A DNA stretch of 64,000 nucleotides from Oscillatoria sp. SIO1A7 (lineage in GTDB: Bacteria; Cyanobacteriota; Cyanobacteriia; Cyanobacteriales; Laspinemataceae): assembly GCA_010672965.1 (NCBI GenBank), contig JAAHFN010000004.1, positions 170,199 through 234,198 on the forward strand. Reading direction: 5' to 3'. Positions 9,169-18,696 of the stretch are shown in pieces. Under the pieces are notes generated by a model, which saw only the letters and a list, made by a program, of their open reading frames with translations, was not told the DNA's origin and did no database searches. Every line of letters begins with the position of its first letter. Position 1 is the first letter of the stretch. The translations under genes were made by a program, and so were the position numbers.

Positions 9169-9618
9169 TTGGCGACAATATTTTATAAACATACGCAGGT
9201 AGGAACGTCGATTTTGGTTTCGCTCGGAGCCGTGGCGCTTTTAATGGGGGCGATCGCTCCTACATTGGACAAACTAAGCTGGATTCCTTTCCTAACTCTG
9301 GCGGGGCTTTTGCTAATTGGGATTTTATTCGGAACTTTGACAGTAGAAATTGACGAAAGCAAAATTAGCTGCTGGTTTGGTTTCGGCCTAATTCGCAAAG
9401 AATTTCTTTTGGCAGAAGTCACCGATGCGGTTGCCGTTAAAAATCTCTGGTTTTACGGTTGGGGCATTAGATACATTCCTCGGGGTTGGATGTTTAACGT
9501 TTCTGGGCTGGACGCGGTAGAGATTACCTCTACATCCGGCAAGCATTTTAGAATTGGCACCGACGAACCCAGAAAGCTGGAGTCGGCAATTCGTCAGGGA
9601 GCCGGACTGCCAAGCTAG
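9169..9618 (+). CDS. Small membrane protein with PH-like domain
   Basis: The 149-residue product has two hydrophobic helices (about residues 13-31 and 39-56), followed by a soluble beta-rich tail. That tail (VEIDESKISCWFGFGL ... VEITSTSGKHFRIGT) resembles bacterial PH-like or YdbT-type domains. The start is TTG at 9169, placed 9 bases after GGAGAT; no in-frame ATG fits. It is not clearly in an operon. The function is unknown; membrane location is well supported, the PH-like label is inference. Confidence 0.65.
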   Translation: MATIFYKHTQVGTSILVSLGAVALLMGAIAPTLDKLSWIPFLTLAGLLLIGILFGTLTVEIDESKISCWFGFGLIRKEFLLAEVTDAVAVKNLWFYGWGIRYIPRGWMFNVSGLDAVEITSTSGKHFRIGTDEPRKLESAIRQGAGLPS

Positions 9619-10135
9619 AAGTTTTGGATTTTAGGTTTTGGATTGGACAGCTCTTGTCGCCCGTCCTACAGGAAGAACGATTTCTTTTTATTGGTTAGGA
9701 CTTACGCACTTACGCAATCTGTAGGGGCAATCCCCCCGCGATCGCCCCGGTCTAGCAGCAAATATAGAAATAATGCGTAAGTCCAGTTGGTATTAAACGG
9801 ATTTGGTATTAAATTAAACAGATCGAGCGATCGCCAATATTGCTGCTCTTGCCAGAATCGGCACGGGGCAGCCACGGGGGGACTGCCCCTACAAATTTTG
9901 ATATCAAAACCATCAAAACTTAAAACTTAAAACTTATATCAAGTCCGGTAAAAGACCCACAAAAAGATTTGTAACTTGCCGTAGGACGGGCGTCCCGCCT
10001 GTCCGCCGTACCAGTAAGAGACAGGCGGGACGCCCGTCCTACGCAGGACTTGACTTGTTTTTAGGGCGATTAACCGGACTTGGTATCAAAACTCAAAACT
10101 CAAAACTCAAAACTCAAAACTCAACAGTCTCCCTA
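9619..10135. repeat. Intergenic: family C and B elements
   Basis: Bases 9697-9784 are a family C element (AGGACTTACGCA ... TGCGTAAGTCC) with a GGGGCAATCCCCCC core. Bases 9936-10087 are a family B element (TATATCAAGTCCGGTAAA ... TTAACCGGACTTGGTAT) with GTAGGACGGGCGTCCCGCC inner arms. Bases 10088-10125 are CAAAACT heptamers. No gene is seen. Confidence 0.75.
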
Positions 10136-11554
10136 CTAACGTCGCAACAAGCGGCTGGCTCGCTCTTGTAAAGTGCCAATGGTATTTTTAGCGGGCGTTT
10201 TATTGATGACTTTAGCTGCAGTAGCTCCAGTAAAAATAGTTTGGGCAGATTTCTTTTTGCCCAAGAGCGCTGCTACGGCTAAGGGCTGTATTGCCCAGCG
10301 TCCGGCATCGAAGCGCAGTAATCCGAAGAGTTCGGTGGAAGATGCGATCGCCTCTATTGTTAATTCCGATAGCGGACTAATTAGCTCGGTGGCAACGGGC
10401 AGTTTGCCAGAATCTCCCCAACTCAGCGCCAAAGTTTCTCCATCTCTTTCTATCTGGTAATCTTTGAGAAAAATTGGTTCTGCCAGTTGGATGGGATGGC
10501 GATCGCTCGCTAAAACTAAATTGGGGGCAGGAGCATTCTCGGAGTTCGGGGCAAAATACTCTGCGGCTTTCTTCATTAAATTGTATTTCTCTGCCAACTG
10601 GCCGTTGCCATTCCAGAGCAGGTCGCCCGTAGGCAACAAAGGCATATCGGTTATAGACAGAGCTTGATTTTGCGCCCAAGCGTCGAACAGAGAAGTGGCA
10701 TGGCGAAATAAACGCCATATTTCTTGGCCAAAAATAGAATCCACTTTATAAGATGACAAAGTAATTCGCACCCATCGGCTTTGGGAATTTGTTTCTAGCA
10801 CTCCATAGGCGATCGCGCTGATAAAATTAGCGTGGTGGCGCAAGTCCAATCCCAGCAATTCTAAACGGCCAGAAACCTTTGTATTTTCTAGATTTTTATC
10901 TGGAATAGAAGGTTGCAAGGCGGCGATCGCTGCTCTACTCCACAAATCTCCCCAGCGATAGCTGGGAATACTGCTGCTATCGGCAACGGGTACTCTACTC
11001 ATTAGCTCGTTAAAAAAACCCGTTAGTAGCGCTGCCAGTCGAACTGTAGTTGGCTCCGCTTGCATTTGCTCCAAAGTTGCCAAAAAAGGCGTCAAAGTTT
11101 GCGGCTCCAGTCGCGCCCAGCCGACCAGAGCTATTTCCATCAACCAATTGCGAGTGCTGTCCAGCCAGACTTTAATATTATCTGGAATATCTTTCGTAAT
11201 TTCGCTTGGGTTGCTGGGGGCAATTTCTGCTGGCGCTATGGTTCGTCCCAATATTTCTCGGGCTTGCTGTTGCAAACTATCGAAGAGCGATCCTTGTAAG
11301 GAAGCTCGGGCGGCGGCCAAGGCAGTGAAATAGTTTTCTAGAAATTCGTTTCTTTCGATAGCGGCGCAGCTCTCGGTTAGCAATTTTTCTAAAGGTGTCC
11401 CCGAGAAGATGCGCTGAAGAGATGCTAATGTTTCTAGGTGTCGGTCGTCCAGGTTGGCGAAACCCGCTAACAAACAGCGGTCAAAGCTGGCAATCGTGGC
11501 GATCGCTTTCTTCGTGCCGTCGGGAATTGAGTCTAGACTATTGGGGGAAAACAT
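10136..11554 (-). CDS. Large protein beside SWIM-domain gene, unrecognised
   Basis: This soluble alpha-rich protein of about 472 residues carries no motif I can name. It has an aspartate/tryptophan-rich middle (SYRWGDLWSRAAIAAL near residue 200; SRWVRITLSSYKVDSIFGQ near 262) and a basic C-terminus (ERASRLLRR). The SWIM zinc-protein gene lies upstream on the same strand with a 507-base repeat-filled gap. In many bacteria a SWIM protein sits beside a large uncharacterised protein and AAA/VWA genes; only the first two could be present here. The ATG at 11554 is preferred; one at 11569 adds residues encoded by repeat sequence. Confidence 0.6.
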   Translation of the reverse strand: MFSPNSLDSIPDGTKKAIATIASFDRCLLAGFANLDDRHLETLASLQRIFSGTPLEKLLTESCAAIERNEFLENYFTALAAARASLQGSLFDSLQQQAREILGRTIAPAEIAPSNPSEITKDIPDNIKVWLDSTRNWLMEIALVGWARLEPQTLTPFLATLEQMQAEPTTVRLAALLTGFFNELMSRVPVADSSSIPSYRWGDLWSRAAIAALQPSIPDKNLENTKVSGRLELLGLDLRHHANFISAIAYGVLETNSQSRWVRITLSSYKVDSIFGQEIWRLFRHATSLFDAWAQNQALSITDMPLLPTGDLLWNGNGQLAEKYNLMKKAAEYFAPNSENAPAPNLVLASDRHPIQLAEPIFLKDYQIERDGETLALSWGDSGKLPVATELISPLSELTIEAIASSTELFGLLRFDAGRWAIQPLAVAALLGKKKSAQTIFTGATAAKVINKTPAKNTIGTLQERASRLLRR

Positions 11555-12061
11555 TTTCGGATGGGGCATGGGGCATTCATAGCGGTCAGCTTTCAGCTTT
11601 CAGCGTTTAGCTTTTAGCTTTCCAATTTATATCAACAGGACTTACGCTTGGGGAGCATTTCACTTTTGTAACGGGACAGCCCGGAGGGCTAAGTTTTGTG
11701 TAGCCGCGCCTTTAGGCGTTAGGCGGCTAGATACGAAATTGAAATGCTCCCTACGCTTGCCTGTCCATATCTAGTATTTGTAGGGGCAATCCCCCCGTGG
11801 TTGCCCCGATAGATAGTGTCGTTGCGTAAGTCCCGATCGAATCCGAGTAGCTGTTCCATAAATCCTGTAGGGTTTCCCCGTGCCCGCCCCAGACCAACAG
11901 AGGCGGCCGGGGCGGGCACGGGGAACCCTACAAATAAATATTATAAATGTTTAACCGTATTTGATATTAAGCTATAAACCTGGTTTTTTTTAAAATATTG
12001 TATTAGCATCTTTTTATCTTAGCTTAGCATAACCCGGTTTTTTCAAACCGGGGGTTCTCAA
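11555..12061. repeat. Intergenic: nested family C and B elements
   Basis: Bases 11637-11833 have family C ends (AGGACTTACGC, TGCGTAAGTCC) and an inner repeat with GTAGCCGCGCCTTTAGG. Bases 11838-11970 resemble family B: a left end with the shared AGCTGTTCCATAAATCC, GGGGCGGGCACGGGG arms, and a right end TTAACCGTATTTGATATT. Bases 11585-11625 are TTTCAGC/TTTAGC heptamers. No gene is seen. Confidence 0.65.
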
Positions 12062-12532
12062 CTAAACAAACCAGCTCATTTCCGGTATAGGTTCGTTTGT
12101 TTGCTCTAGTTCTAGATAGCGCAGGTAATGGAGAAAGCGGCTGAAAACTTCGCTAGCCGGTTGTTTTTTCTGCCCCCCAGTGCGAGGGATAATATCGGAT
12201 CTTGTAGCGATTTGGCTTTGGTCGCCGCTGATTTTGAGAAATCTAACTACTTCCTCGATTCCGTATTGAGCGATCGCTTCATCTAGGAGACTTAGCAAAT
12301 GCTTGCAAGGCCGACCTCTAAGACCGCCGCAGGGGCGATTGTTATTAGTGCTACAATAGAAATCTAGCGACCCGGTCTCGAAAAAGGAAACATAAACTCT
12401 ATTTAGATCCGAGCCGCTAGATACTACTCCTTGCAAGCGATCGTTAAAGAGTTCGACGAAAGGAACCTTGTTAATATTACGCTTTTCTGGAGTAAAAGCA
12501 GGCTTACCAGAAGCAAACGATGAATTATCCAT
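12062..12532 (-). CDS. SWIM-type zinc finger protein
   Basis: This protein of about 156 residues contains C-X7-C-X7-C-X-H in FYCSTNNNRPCGGLRGRPCKH (ends quoted, about residues 58-78). It matches a SWIM-like zinc site in its CxH end but has wider N-terminal spacing than the classic CxC. SWIM domains bind zinc and are linked to DNA or protein binding. The ATG at 12532 (MDNSSF) is chosen because the 11 codons before it come from GGGCATT heptamers. It lies between xisI and the large 10136-11554 gene on one strand, possibly co-transcribed. Confidence 0.7.
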   Translation of the reverse strand: MDNSSFASGKPAFTPEKRNINKVPFVELFNDRLQGVVSSGSDLNRVYVSFFETGSLDFYCSTNNNRPCGGLRGRPCKHLLSLLDEAIAQYGIEEVVRFLKISGDQSQIATRSDIIPRTGGQKKQPASEVFSRFLHYLRYLELEQTNEPIPEMSWFV

Positions 12533-12657
12533 ATTTATTAGAATTGGAAATTGGGCATTGGGCATTGGGCATTGGGCAGAGTCCTAGTCGAAAGGCACTC
12601 TTTGATATGGAAAACGGGCAACGAGGAAAGTTGCTTAAAAGCCAATATTATTTTATC

Positions 12658-12990
12658 CTAGGAAACGGCATAGTCTGAATACTCGCGCATAGAGGGATGG
12701 TGGAAGCCCACAACGATTTCCTTTTTGGAAATGCCCATCTCTTCTAGGTCGCGATCTATTTCAAGCTCGGTGTTGTTTTCTTGAAGCCAGATTTTACCGT
12801 CTATTATATCAAAGTGTAAAGCACAGCTATGAACTCGACGGGACTTTTGCCAGCCAACATCTAGTAAAAGATAATGGTCATTTTCATTATCGCAAATAAG
12901 CTGAACGTCGAACTCTGAATTTTTCATACGATCGGCATACTCTTTGAGTATTGTCTTGATGCTTTCTCGGTAGCGTTCTAATTTATCCAT
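12658..12990 (-). CDS. xisI: XisI-type protein
   Basis: This 110-residue protein is recognised as XisI by MDKLERYRESIKTILKEYA, the LLLDVGWQKSRRVHSCALHFDI region, DGKIWLQENNTELEI and the GFHHPSMREYSDYAV tail. In heterocyst formers XisI, with XisH and XisF, controls excision of the fdxN element. Most copies elsewhere are XisH-XisI pairs of unknown role. No XisH neighbour or excision element is visible here, so this is an orphan. Excision function should not be assumed. Confidence 0.9.
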   Translation of the reverse strand: MDKLERYRESIKTILKEYADRMKNSEFDVQLICDNENDHYLLLDVGWQKSRRVHSCALHFDIIDGKIWLQENNTELEIDRDLEEMGISKKEIVVGFHHPSMREYSDYAVS

Positions 12991-13475
12991 GACTTAATCT
13001 TGTTTTTATATCAAATCCGGTTAATTACACCCACAAAGTAGGGGCAATCCCCCCGCGATCGCCCCGGTTAGTATCGAGCGGGCAGGGGCGGGCACGGGGG
13101 CACCGCCCCTACAAGTATTGTAATTGTTTAATCGGATTTGATATTAGTATATAGATAATTAGCCTTAATTTGTATTATTAAACTTATATTATATTAGGCA
13201 AATATAGCGTTTTTCAAATTGATATTAATTGTCTAGGGCGAAGCATCCCAATATGAGAATCCCCGTTTTACAGCAGAGATGGTCTTGGGGATGCTGTCGC
13301 CCCTACATTTATAGGACCCTATCGTTTATTACTTATTTGAGAACCGCTATAGCCGAGTCGAACTCTACATCTAGAGTCTGGTGCGCAGTGTGCAGGCTAT
13401 TCGCTGACCGCTATTCGCTGGCCGCTATTCGCTGAGAGCTGAGAGCTGAAAGCTGACCGCTGACCGCTTTTATAT
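12991..13475. repeat. Intergenic: family B and family A elements
   Basis: Bases 13008-13145 are a family B element (ATATCAAATCCGGTTAA ... TAATCGGATTTGATAT). Bases 13203-13351 are a complete family A element with ends TATAGCGTTTTTCAAAT and ATTTGAGAACCGCTATA. Bases 13395-13470 are TTCGCTG and GACCGCT type heptamers. No gene is seen. Confidence 0.75.
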
Positions 13476-15782
13476 TTATTTACTATCCAGAATATCTTCT
13501 AGTTTTTGTCCTTCGGGGAGGCCGATAAAGACGCGATCGCCGGCACTTGCACCGCTAAGAATTTGAGTGCGATCGCCAATAGTCGGGCCAACTGTCACCG
13601 GGCGAAACTCGGCTTTATTTTTCTCATTGGGCACCAGAATGCCCGTCTCGCCTTTATTGCTAACAATCGCCACCGTCGGAACTACCAAAGCATTCTCAAG
13701 AGCATCCCCCAGAAAAATAATATCCACATTCATCCCCGATTGTAACTTATCAACACCGGAGTTTATTTCCACTCGCACCTCAAACAAAGTAACATCTTGT
13801 TCCTTCACTGCTTCTGGAGCAATCAAGCGAACCCGACCGGCAAAAGTCTCATCGGGATAGGCTTCTGCCACAATCTCAACCTGCTGATCCGGTTTAATTT
13901 GACCGATATCCGCTTCTGGTACTCTTGCCAAAACTTCCAAACCCCTAGCCAGAGCAACAACCGAAGTAGAAGTCGCGCTGCCAGCAGTAGAAGCAGAAGT
14001 AGTTGGAGTCACGAAAGCGCCTTCTGTAGCGAATCTTTGGGTAATTTGACCGGGAAAAGGAGCCCTAATAAAAGAGTCTTCTAGCTGAACCTGGACTCCT
14101 TGCAAGCGGCCGAGGGCTTCTGTAACTTGGGCTTCGGCTTCGGCAACATCCTCAATACGAGCCCCTTTTTCTTGCAGAGTCAAAGCATATCGGGCTTCCG
14201 CCACTTGGGCTTCGGCTTCGGCGATATCCTCAATACGACTGCCTCTCTCTTGCAGTCGCAGGGCCTCGCGGGCTTCCGCCACTTGGGCTTCGGCTTCGGC
14301 GATATCCTCAATACGACTGCCTCTCTCTTGCAGTCGCAGGGCCTCGCGAGCTTCTGCCACCTGGGCTTCGGCTTCGGCGATATCCTCAATACGACTGCCT
14401 CTTTCTTGCAGTCGCAGAGCCTCGCGAGCTTCTGCCACCTGGGCTTCGGCTTCGGCGATATCCTCAATACGACTGCCTCTTTCTTGCAGTCGCAGGGCCT
14501 CGCGAGCTTCCGCCACCTGGGCTTCGGCTTCGGCAATATCTTCAATACGACTGCCTCTTTCTTGCAGTCGCAGGGCCTCGCGAGCTTCTGCCACCTGGGC
14601 TTCGGCCTGGGCTATTTCCTCGAAGCGAGTGCCATTTTCCAGTAAATCTAAGCGTCGCTTGGCCTCTCTAAGATTAGCCTCGGCTCGGCGTGCCTCGCTC
14701 AGCACTTCTTCGAGGCTGTCCTCTGATATGGCCCCCTCTTCAGCCAGCAACGAGTTGCGCCGCACCCGTTCTTGGGTCAGGACTTGGGTTGCCTCAGCCG
14801 CCTCCACTTGGGCTCGGGCTTGGGCTATTTCTTCGAGTCGATTGCCGGCTTGCAGTTGGGTGAGTCTGGCTTCGGCCTGATTGAGACGGGCTCGGGCTTG
14901 GGCTATTTCTTCCGGGCGATTCCCCGCTCGCAGTTGAGCAAGTCTGGCTTCGGACTGATTGAGACGGGCTCGGGCTTGGGCTATTTCTTCGGGACGATTC
15001 CCCGCTCGCAGTTGAGCCAGTCTGGCTTCGGACTGATTGAGACGGGCTCGGGCTTGGGCTATTTCTTCGGGACGATTCCCGGCTCGCAGTTCGGAGAGTC
15101 TAGCTTCGGCCTGATTGAGACGGGCTCGGGCTTGGGAGATTTCCTCGGGGCGGTTGCCCGCTCGCAGTTGAGCCAGTCTGGCTTCGGACTGATTGAGACG
15201 GGCTCGGGCTTGGGAGATTTCCTCGGGACGATTCCCCGCTCGCAGTTGAGCCAGTCTGGCTTCGGACTGATTGAGACGGGCTCGGGCTTGGGAGATTTCC
15301 TCGGGACGATTCCCCGCTCGCAGTTGGGCCAGTCTTGCTTGGGCTTGTTCTAAACCCCCTCTGGCTTGGACGAGTTGGGCATTGAGGTCGTTGCTCTCCA
15401 TTATCGCGATCGTCTCGCCCTCTTCCACTCTGTCTCCCTGTTCCACCAACAACTCGGCTACGCGGCCCGCTGTTTTAGGGGATAAGTTGACGCTTTGGAT
15501 GGGTCTGACCTCACCGCTGGCTTGAATCCTAACGGTGAGGTCTTCCTCAACTACAGGTATGGTGAGTTCGGCGATCGGGTCTGTTTTGGGCTGTCGGGTA
15601 CGAATAGCGATCGCTGCAATCGAGCCTATCGCTAGTAAAGCAGCGGCGATCGCGGGAATCAACAAACGCGACTTTTTTCGTTTTGATTTGGGCAAGGGTT
15701 GTTTTTGTGGCTTTGTAGATTGCTGCGGATCTTTATCTGGCTCTATTTCCGATTCTTTTTCTTCGGGTGACTCCTCTGACAT
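13476..15782 (-). CDS. Membrane-fusion (HlyD-like) protein with 7+7 repeat hairpin
   Basis: This 768-residue periplasmic adaptor is of the type used in RND or ABC efflux. Residues 38-60 form the single membrane anchor. A split lipoyl/barrel region follows (ASGEVRPIQSVNLSPKTAGRV, ends quoted; later DSFIRAPFPGQITQRF) with a beta-barrel end. The hairpin between them is greatly expanded. Residues 149-330 are seven 26-residue repeats (ARLAQLRAGNRPEEI type), 331-376 the normal tip (LLAEEGAISEDSLEEV), and 377-558 seven more 26-residue repeats (ALRLQERGSRIEDIA type). No transporter or outer-membrane gene is adjacent. It follows the heparinase-like gene on the same strand. Confidence 0.92.
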   Translation of the reverse strand: MSEESPEEKESEIEPDKDPQQSTKPQKQPLPKSKRKKSRLLIPAIAAALLAIGSIAAIAIRTRQPKTDPIAELTIPVVEEDLTVRIQASGEVRPIQSVNLSPKTAGRVAELLVEQGDRVEEGETIAIMESNDLNAQLVQARGGLEQAQARLAQLRAGNRPEEISQARARLNQSEARLAQLRAGNRPEEISQARARLNQSEARLAQLRAGNRPEEISQARARLNQAEARLSELRAGNRPEEIAQARARLNQSEARLAQLRAGNRPEEIAQARARLNQSEARLAQLRAGNRPEEIAQARARLNQAEARLTQLQAGNRLEEIAQARAQVEAAEATQVLTQERVRRNSLLAEEGAISEDSLEEVLSEARRAEANLREAKRRLDLLENGTRFEEIAQAEAQVAEAREALRLQERGSRIEDIAEAEAQVAEAREALRLQERGSRIEDIAEAEAQVAEAREALRLQERGSRIEDIAEAEAQVAEAREALRLQERGSRIEDIAEAEAQVAEAREALRLQERGSRIEDIAEAEAQVAEARYALTLQEKGARIEDVAEAEAQVTEALGRLQGVQVQLEDSFIRAPFPGQITQRFATEGAFVTPTTSASTAGSATSTSVVALARGLEVLARVPEADIGQIKPDQQVEIVAEAYPDETFAGRVRLIAPEAVKEQDVTLFEVRVEINSGVDKLQSGMNVDIIFLGDALENALVVPTVAIVSNKGETGILVPNEKNKAEFRPVTVGPTIGDRTQILSGASAGDRVFIGLPEGQKLEDILDSK

Positions 15783-15989
15783 AGCCGCGTTGCTCGCCTA
15801 AAAATGGGACAAGGGAGAGGGGGAGACCCGGGGACCGGGGGCAGGGAGTGTGGGGAGTGTGGGGAGTGTGGGGAGTGTGGGGAGAAGTCTTCCTCCCACC
15901 CCTCCCACCCTTCCCCATCTCTCCCCCTCTCCCCACACTCCCCACACTCCCTTGTCCCATTTCCCTCGGTCCCCTTGCCCCCCTATTAC
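15783..15989. repeat. Tandem repeats between fusion protein and lyase-like genes
   Basis: GGGGAGTGT units at 15847-15885 are answered by CTCCCCACA units at 15925-15950, so the gap can form a long imperfect hairpin. No gene is seen; no clear promoter for the downstream gene was found. Confidence 0.6.
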
Positions 15990-18317
15990 TTATTTTACTT
16001 TAGCCCCGTTGTCTGGCCGTCCGGCATTATGGGACCTTATGGGAGCCAAGACTATTTTATCCTGGGCAAAAGAAATAGTTCGATCGCCAACTCGAACCTT
16101 AGCATCCAAACCAGTGCCGGAAATACGAATATCGGGTGCCTTTTCCTTTTGTACCGTCATCACGACAAAAAATTCATCCCCGCCAGTTGCCAGTATTGTG
16201 CCACCATTCTTTCCTTTTTCAAAAGCAATATCTACCTTGGCTGGGGTCACAAAAGTCGATCGCATAGTCGCGCCAGAAGCACCCCGAATCGTAAAACTCT
16301 GCCCTTCAGTCGAGACATCTCCCTCTGTATGCATTACCCAAGTTTTGTCGCCCCGGTCTCCAGTAAATCGATCTACTACAACAAATAATCCCGGAGTTCC
16401 TGAGGCTCCGCTATAGTCAACGGCAAAAGAGCGCAGGGATTCTATACCCGCTGGCGGCAAGCCCTTATCCCGATAAACGTTATCCATTCTCATGCTGACA
16501 ACCCCAGACCCATCCGAGAATGCCTGAAAAAACGTGGGTTGGGCATCTCCCCAAGCTGGCGTATCGGGCACCAGGACAACATTTTCGTTTTCCCTTTTGC
16601 CGTTGTAAGGTCCGGCTGCCCAGCGATCGCCCAGTCCCCAGATGCGGAAACTGCCGGCCTCCGGAAACGACCAGGAACCTCTGAGGGCTTCTCGCTTGAG
16701 ATAAATAGTGGCCAGGAAGTCTTGAGAATCTTGCCACTGGTTGCGGAATTGATAGAAGCCCTTTTGTTCGTCAACTAGGACGCGCCCAAAAATAGCCGCT
16801 GGGTTGCGCGGTACTAGATCTTCTCTATATCCCGCCAGCACAAAAGCTGCTTCGTGGGGGAGTTGGATGCCAAAAGTGCGATCGCCCTGCCAGCCCAGGT
16901 TGCGGTTGAAAAACCACATCACCCCCGGTAGAAGTCTTTCCGGTACGATGCCCAAACCGATGGCGAACAGAGAGTTAGCCGGCCCAGAACGATGCCGCCC
17001 GTAAGTAGGGAGGTCGAGGTTAGAGCCTTTGCCTGCGAGGCGCATAACATAATGGGGCAAAAACCATTCAGCACTAGAACCCTTTACCAGGTCTAAACCC
17101 ATGACATTTTTATAGGCTTGCAAGAAAGGGATAATGGTCAGAATCCAGGGTTCGCTGGCATAATGGTCGCCTTCGCTGCCAAAGGCGCGATCGCCAAGCC
17201 CAATTTTCAAATAGCGCTTAACATTTCTAACGGCTATTGCCAGCAGTTGCTCGCTGTCGGGACAAAGCTGCGATAAAGAGCCGCCCTCGCTCTCTGTTAT
17301 GACACAAGCATCCGAGCTTATAGGTTCGTGCAAAATAGCCAAGGCAGCCAAACCGGCAGCACCGCGAGCCCTAGCGTTCCAATTACTTGCCGGGTTGGGA
17401 TTCCAGCCTCGATCTGGCATTCCTTCAATTAATTTCACTGCCTCCTGCGCCAACCAATCTGTTATTTTTTGACGGCGCTCCTGGTTCCAGGCAAAATAGC
17501 AGAGGTCGTAAGCCAAAGCGACACCAGCCACAATAGTTGAATGCTCCAGCAATCGCGAACCCGGTTGGTTTATGGAGTTCTCCACAATCTGCCTTGCGGT
17601 TTCTGCAGCTTTCCGATCCTCATTCAAGAGGGACAAAAAACAATGACCGGCGGCATGATAGCCACCCGTTGGCACAAATCCATCGTAGTCAATTTCTTTG
17701 GCAAGAGTAGCTCTGAGCTGGGCGAGGATAGCTTGGCCGCGATCGGTTTTTGCCTTTTGACGCAAAAGGGGAATTTGATGCTGGCGGAAAATGAGCCGAG
17801 GATGCTCCCCAGGACTTACGGGTTCATGGCCGAGTGCAAATCTTGGCCAGTGGGGATTGATACTGCCCCTGGCCTTGCCGCTAACTTGCTGGGAGTTAAA
17901 TACTCCTGAATAAGAGCCAATCAGGTAGTCTCGGTCTTGCTGGAGTTCTATAGTATAGTTGGCTTCGCCTGCCAGCGGCGTCCAAGGGTCTGGGTTGACA
18001 GTTATTTTGACCTGCAAGCTCCATTTGTTGTTATCGTAACCGCGAACCTCTACAGTGCCGTAATGGTCTGCTTGGTTAAATTCTGGCGCATAGGCCCAAA
18101 GGCGAGAATCGCACCTTTGCTTTTGACAAACTAAATCTAGGGTAATGTCCCGAGGGGCGACTCCCAAACTGCTTTGCTTCCACAAGCCACCTTCCAGGGC
18201 GATACTAACATCTCCTAATAAACCGGCCTCCCCTCGTTGCACGGATCTGGGAAATAAACCCTGCCAAGTCAATAGGACTATCGGGCTTAGAACAACTACA
18301 TATCGTAAAATCTTCAT
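15990..18317 (-). CDS. Secreted heparinase II/III-like protein
   Basis: The 775-residue protein starts with a signal peptide (MKILRYVVVLSPIVLLTW). A beta-rich module (about 25-150) precedes an alpha/alpha-toroid region (about 165-480) with HPRLIFRQHQIPLLRQKA (ends quoted), YHAAGHCFLS and ASNWNARARGAAGLAAL. A C-terminal beta-sandwich follows (about 500-775). This order fits polysaccharide lyases of the heparinase II/III or alginate-lyase kind. WNARARG and the AAGH/SNWN histidine and asparagine sit where the catalytic cleft would be. The substrate is unknown; an extracellular acidic polysaccharide is inferred. Confidence 0.75.
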   Translation of the reverse strand: MKILRYVVVLSPIVLLTWQGLFPRSVQRGEAGLLGDVSIALEGGLWKQSSLGVAPRDITLDLVCQKQRCDSRLWAYAPEFNQADHYGTVEVRGYDNNKWSLQVKITVNPDPWTPLAGEANYTIELQQDRDYLIGSYSGVFNSQQVSGKARGSINPHWPRFALGHEPVSPGEHPRLIFRQHQIPLLRQKAKTDRGQAILAQLRATLAKEIDYDGFVPTGGYHAAGHCFLSLLNEDRKAAETARQIVENSINQPGSRLLEHSTIVAGVALAYDLCYFAWNQERRQKITDWLAQEAVKLIEGMPDRGWNPNPASNWNARARGAAGLAALAILHEPISSDACVITESEGGSLSQLCPDSEQLLAIAVRNVKRYLKIGLGDRAFGSEGDHYASEPWILTIIPFLQAYKNVMGLDLVKGSSAEWFLPHYVMRLAGKGSNLDLPTYGRHRSGPANSLFAIGLGIVPERLLPGVMWFFNRNLGWQGDRTFGIQLPHEAAFVLAGYREDLVPRNPAAIFGRVLVDEQKGFYQFRNQWQDSQDFLATIYLKREALRGSWSFPEAGSFRIWGLGDRWAAGPYNGKRENENVVLVPDTPAWGDAQPTFFQAFSDGSGVVSMRMDNVYRDKGLPPAGIESLRSFAVDYSGASGTPGLFVVVDRFTGDRGDKTWVMHTEGDVSTEGQSFTIRGASGATMRSTFVTPAKVDIAFEKGKNGGTILATGGDEFFVVMTVQKEKAPDIRISGTGLDAKVRVGDRTISFAQDKIVLAPIRSHNAGRPDNGAKVK

Positions 18318-18696
18318 TTGGTTTTGGGAAATGGAACTGGTATAATTAAATGTTAGCGCGATTAAATGTTAGGTCGAATAAATGCGCGATCGACAACCAA
18401 ATTTAATAGGCGTTCAGTGCCCTTGGAAATGGCCTTTTCTCGGACTGAGCTTTGCCAAACGCAACCACCGAAACGCCACGATTCCAATGCCCAATCCATT
18501 CCCCAATATTCCCATTTACAACGACTCCCGTCCCGTGACTGACCTTACCTGCTGAGTAGATCGCAATCTATACCTTCCTGCGATCGCGATCGGCGCGGTA
18601 GCCGTAGAAATGGTTAAAAATTGTAAATGTAAGAATAACATCGCTTATCATGGGATAAGAGATGGTAAAAGTTACCTAAAACAAACAACTTGAATT
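18318..18696. other. Divergent intergenic region
   Basis: The region separates leftward and rightward genes, so both promoters should be here. A direct repeat ATTAAATGTTAG occurs at about 18343 and 18361. CCCAATG/CCCCAAT runs lie near 18490. TTGTAAATGTAAGAATAACAT near 18618 is A/T rich, but I cannot assign clean hexamers. No gene is seen. Confidence 0.5.

Noticed and set aside
11719..11919. 66-residue open frame in the 11.6-12.0 kb gap
   Set aside because: It lies wholly inside family C and B repeats and has no homology or ribosome site.
12658..12990. fdxN-type excision element around xisI
   Set aside because: No recombinase, no XisH and no flanking direct repeats were found, so only the XisI family label is kept.
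14100..15353. Open frames opposite the adaptor gene rich in LGFGFGDI and IETGSGLGYF repeats
   Set aside because: They are antisense shadows of the 78-base repeats. The leftward frame has domain homology and a start.
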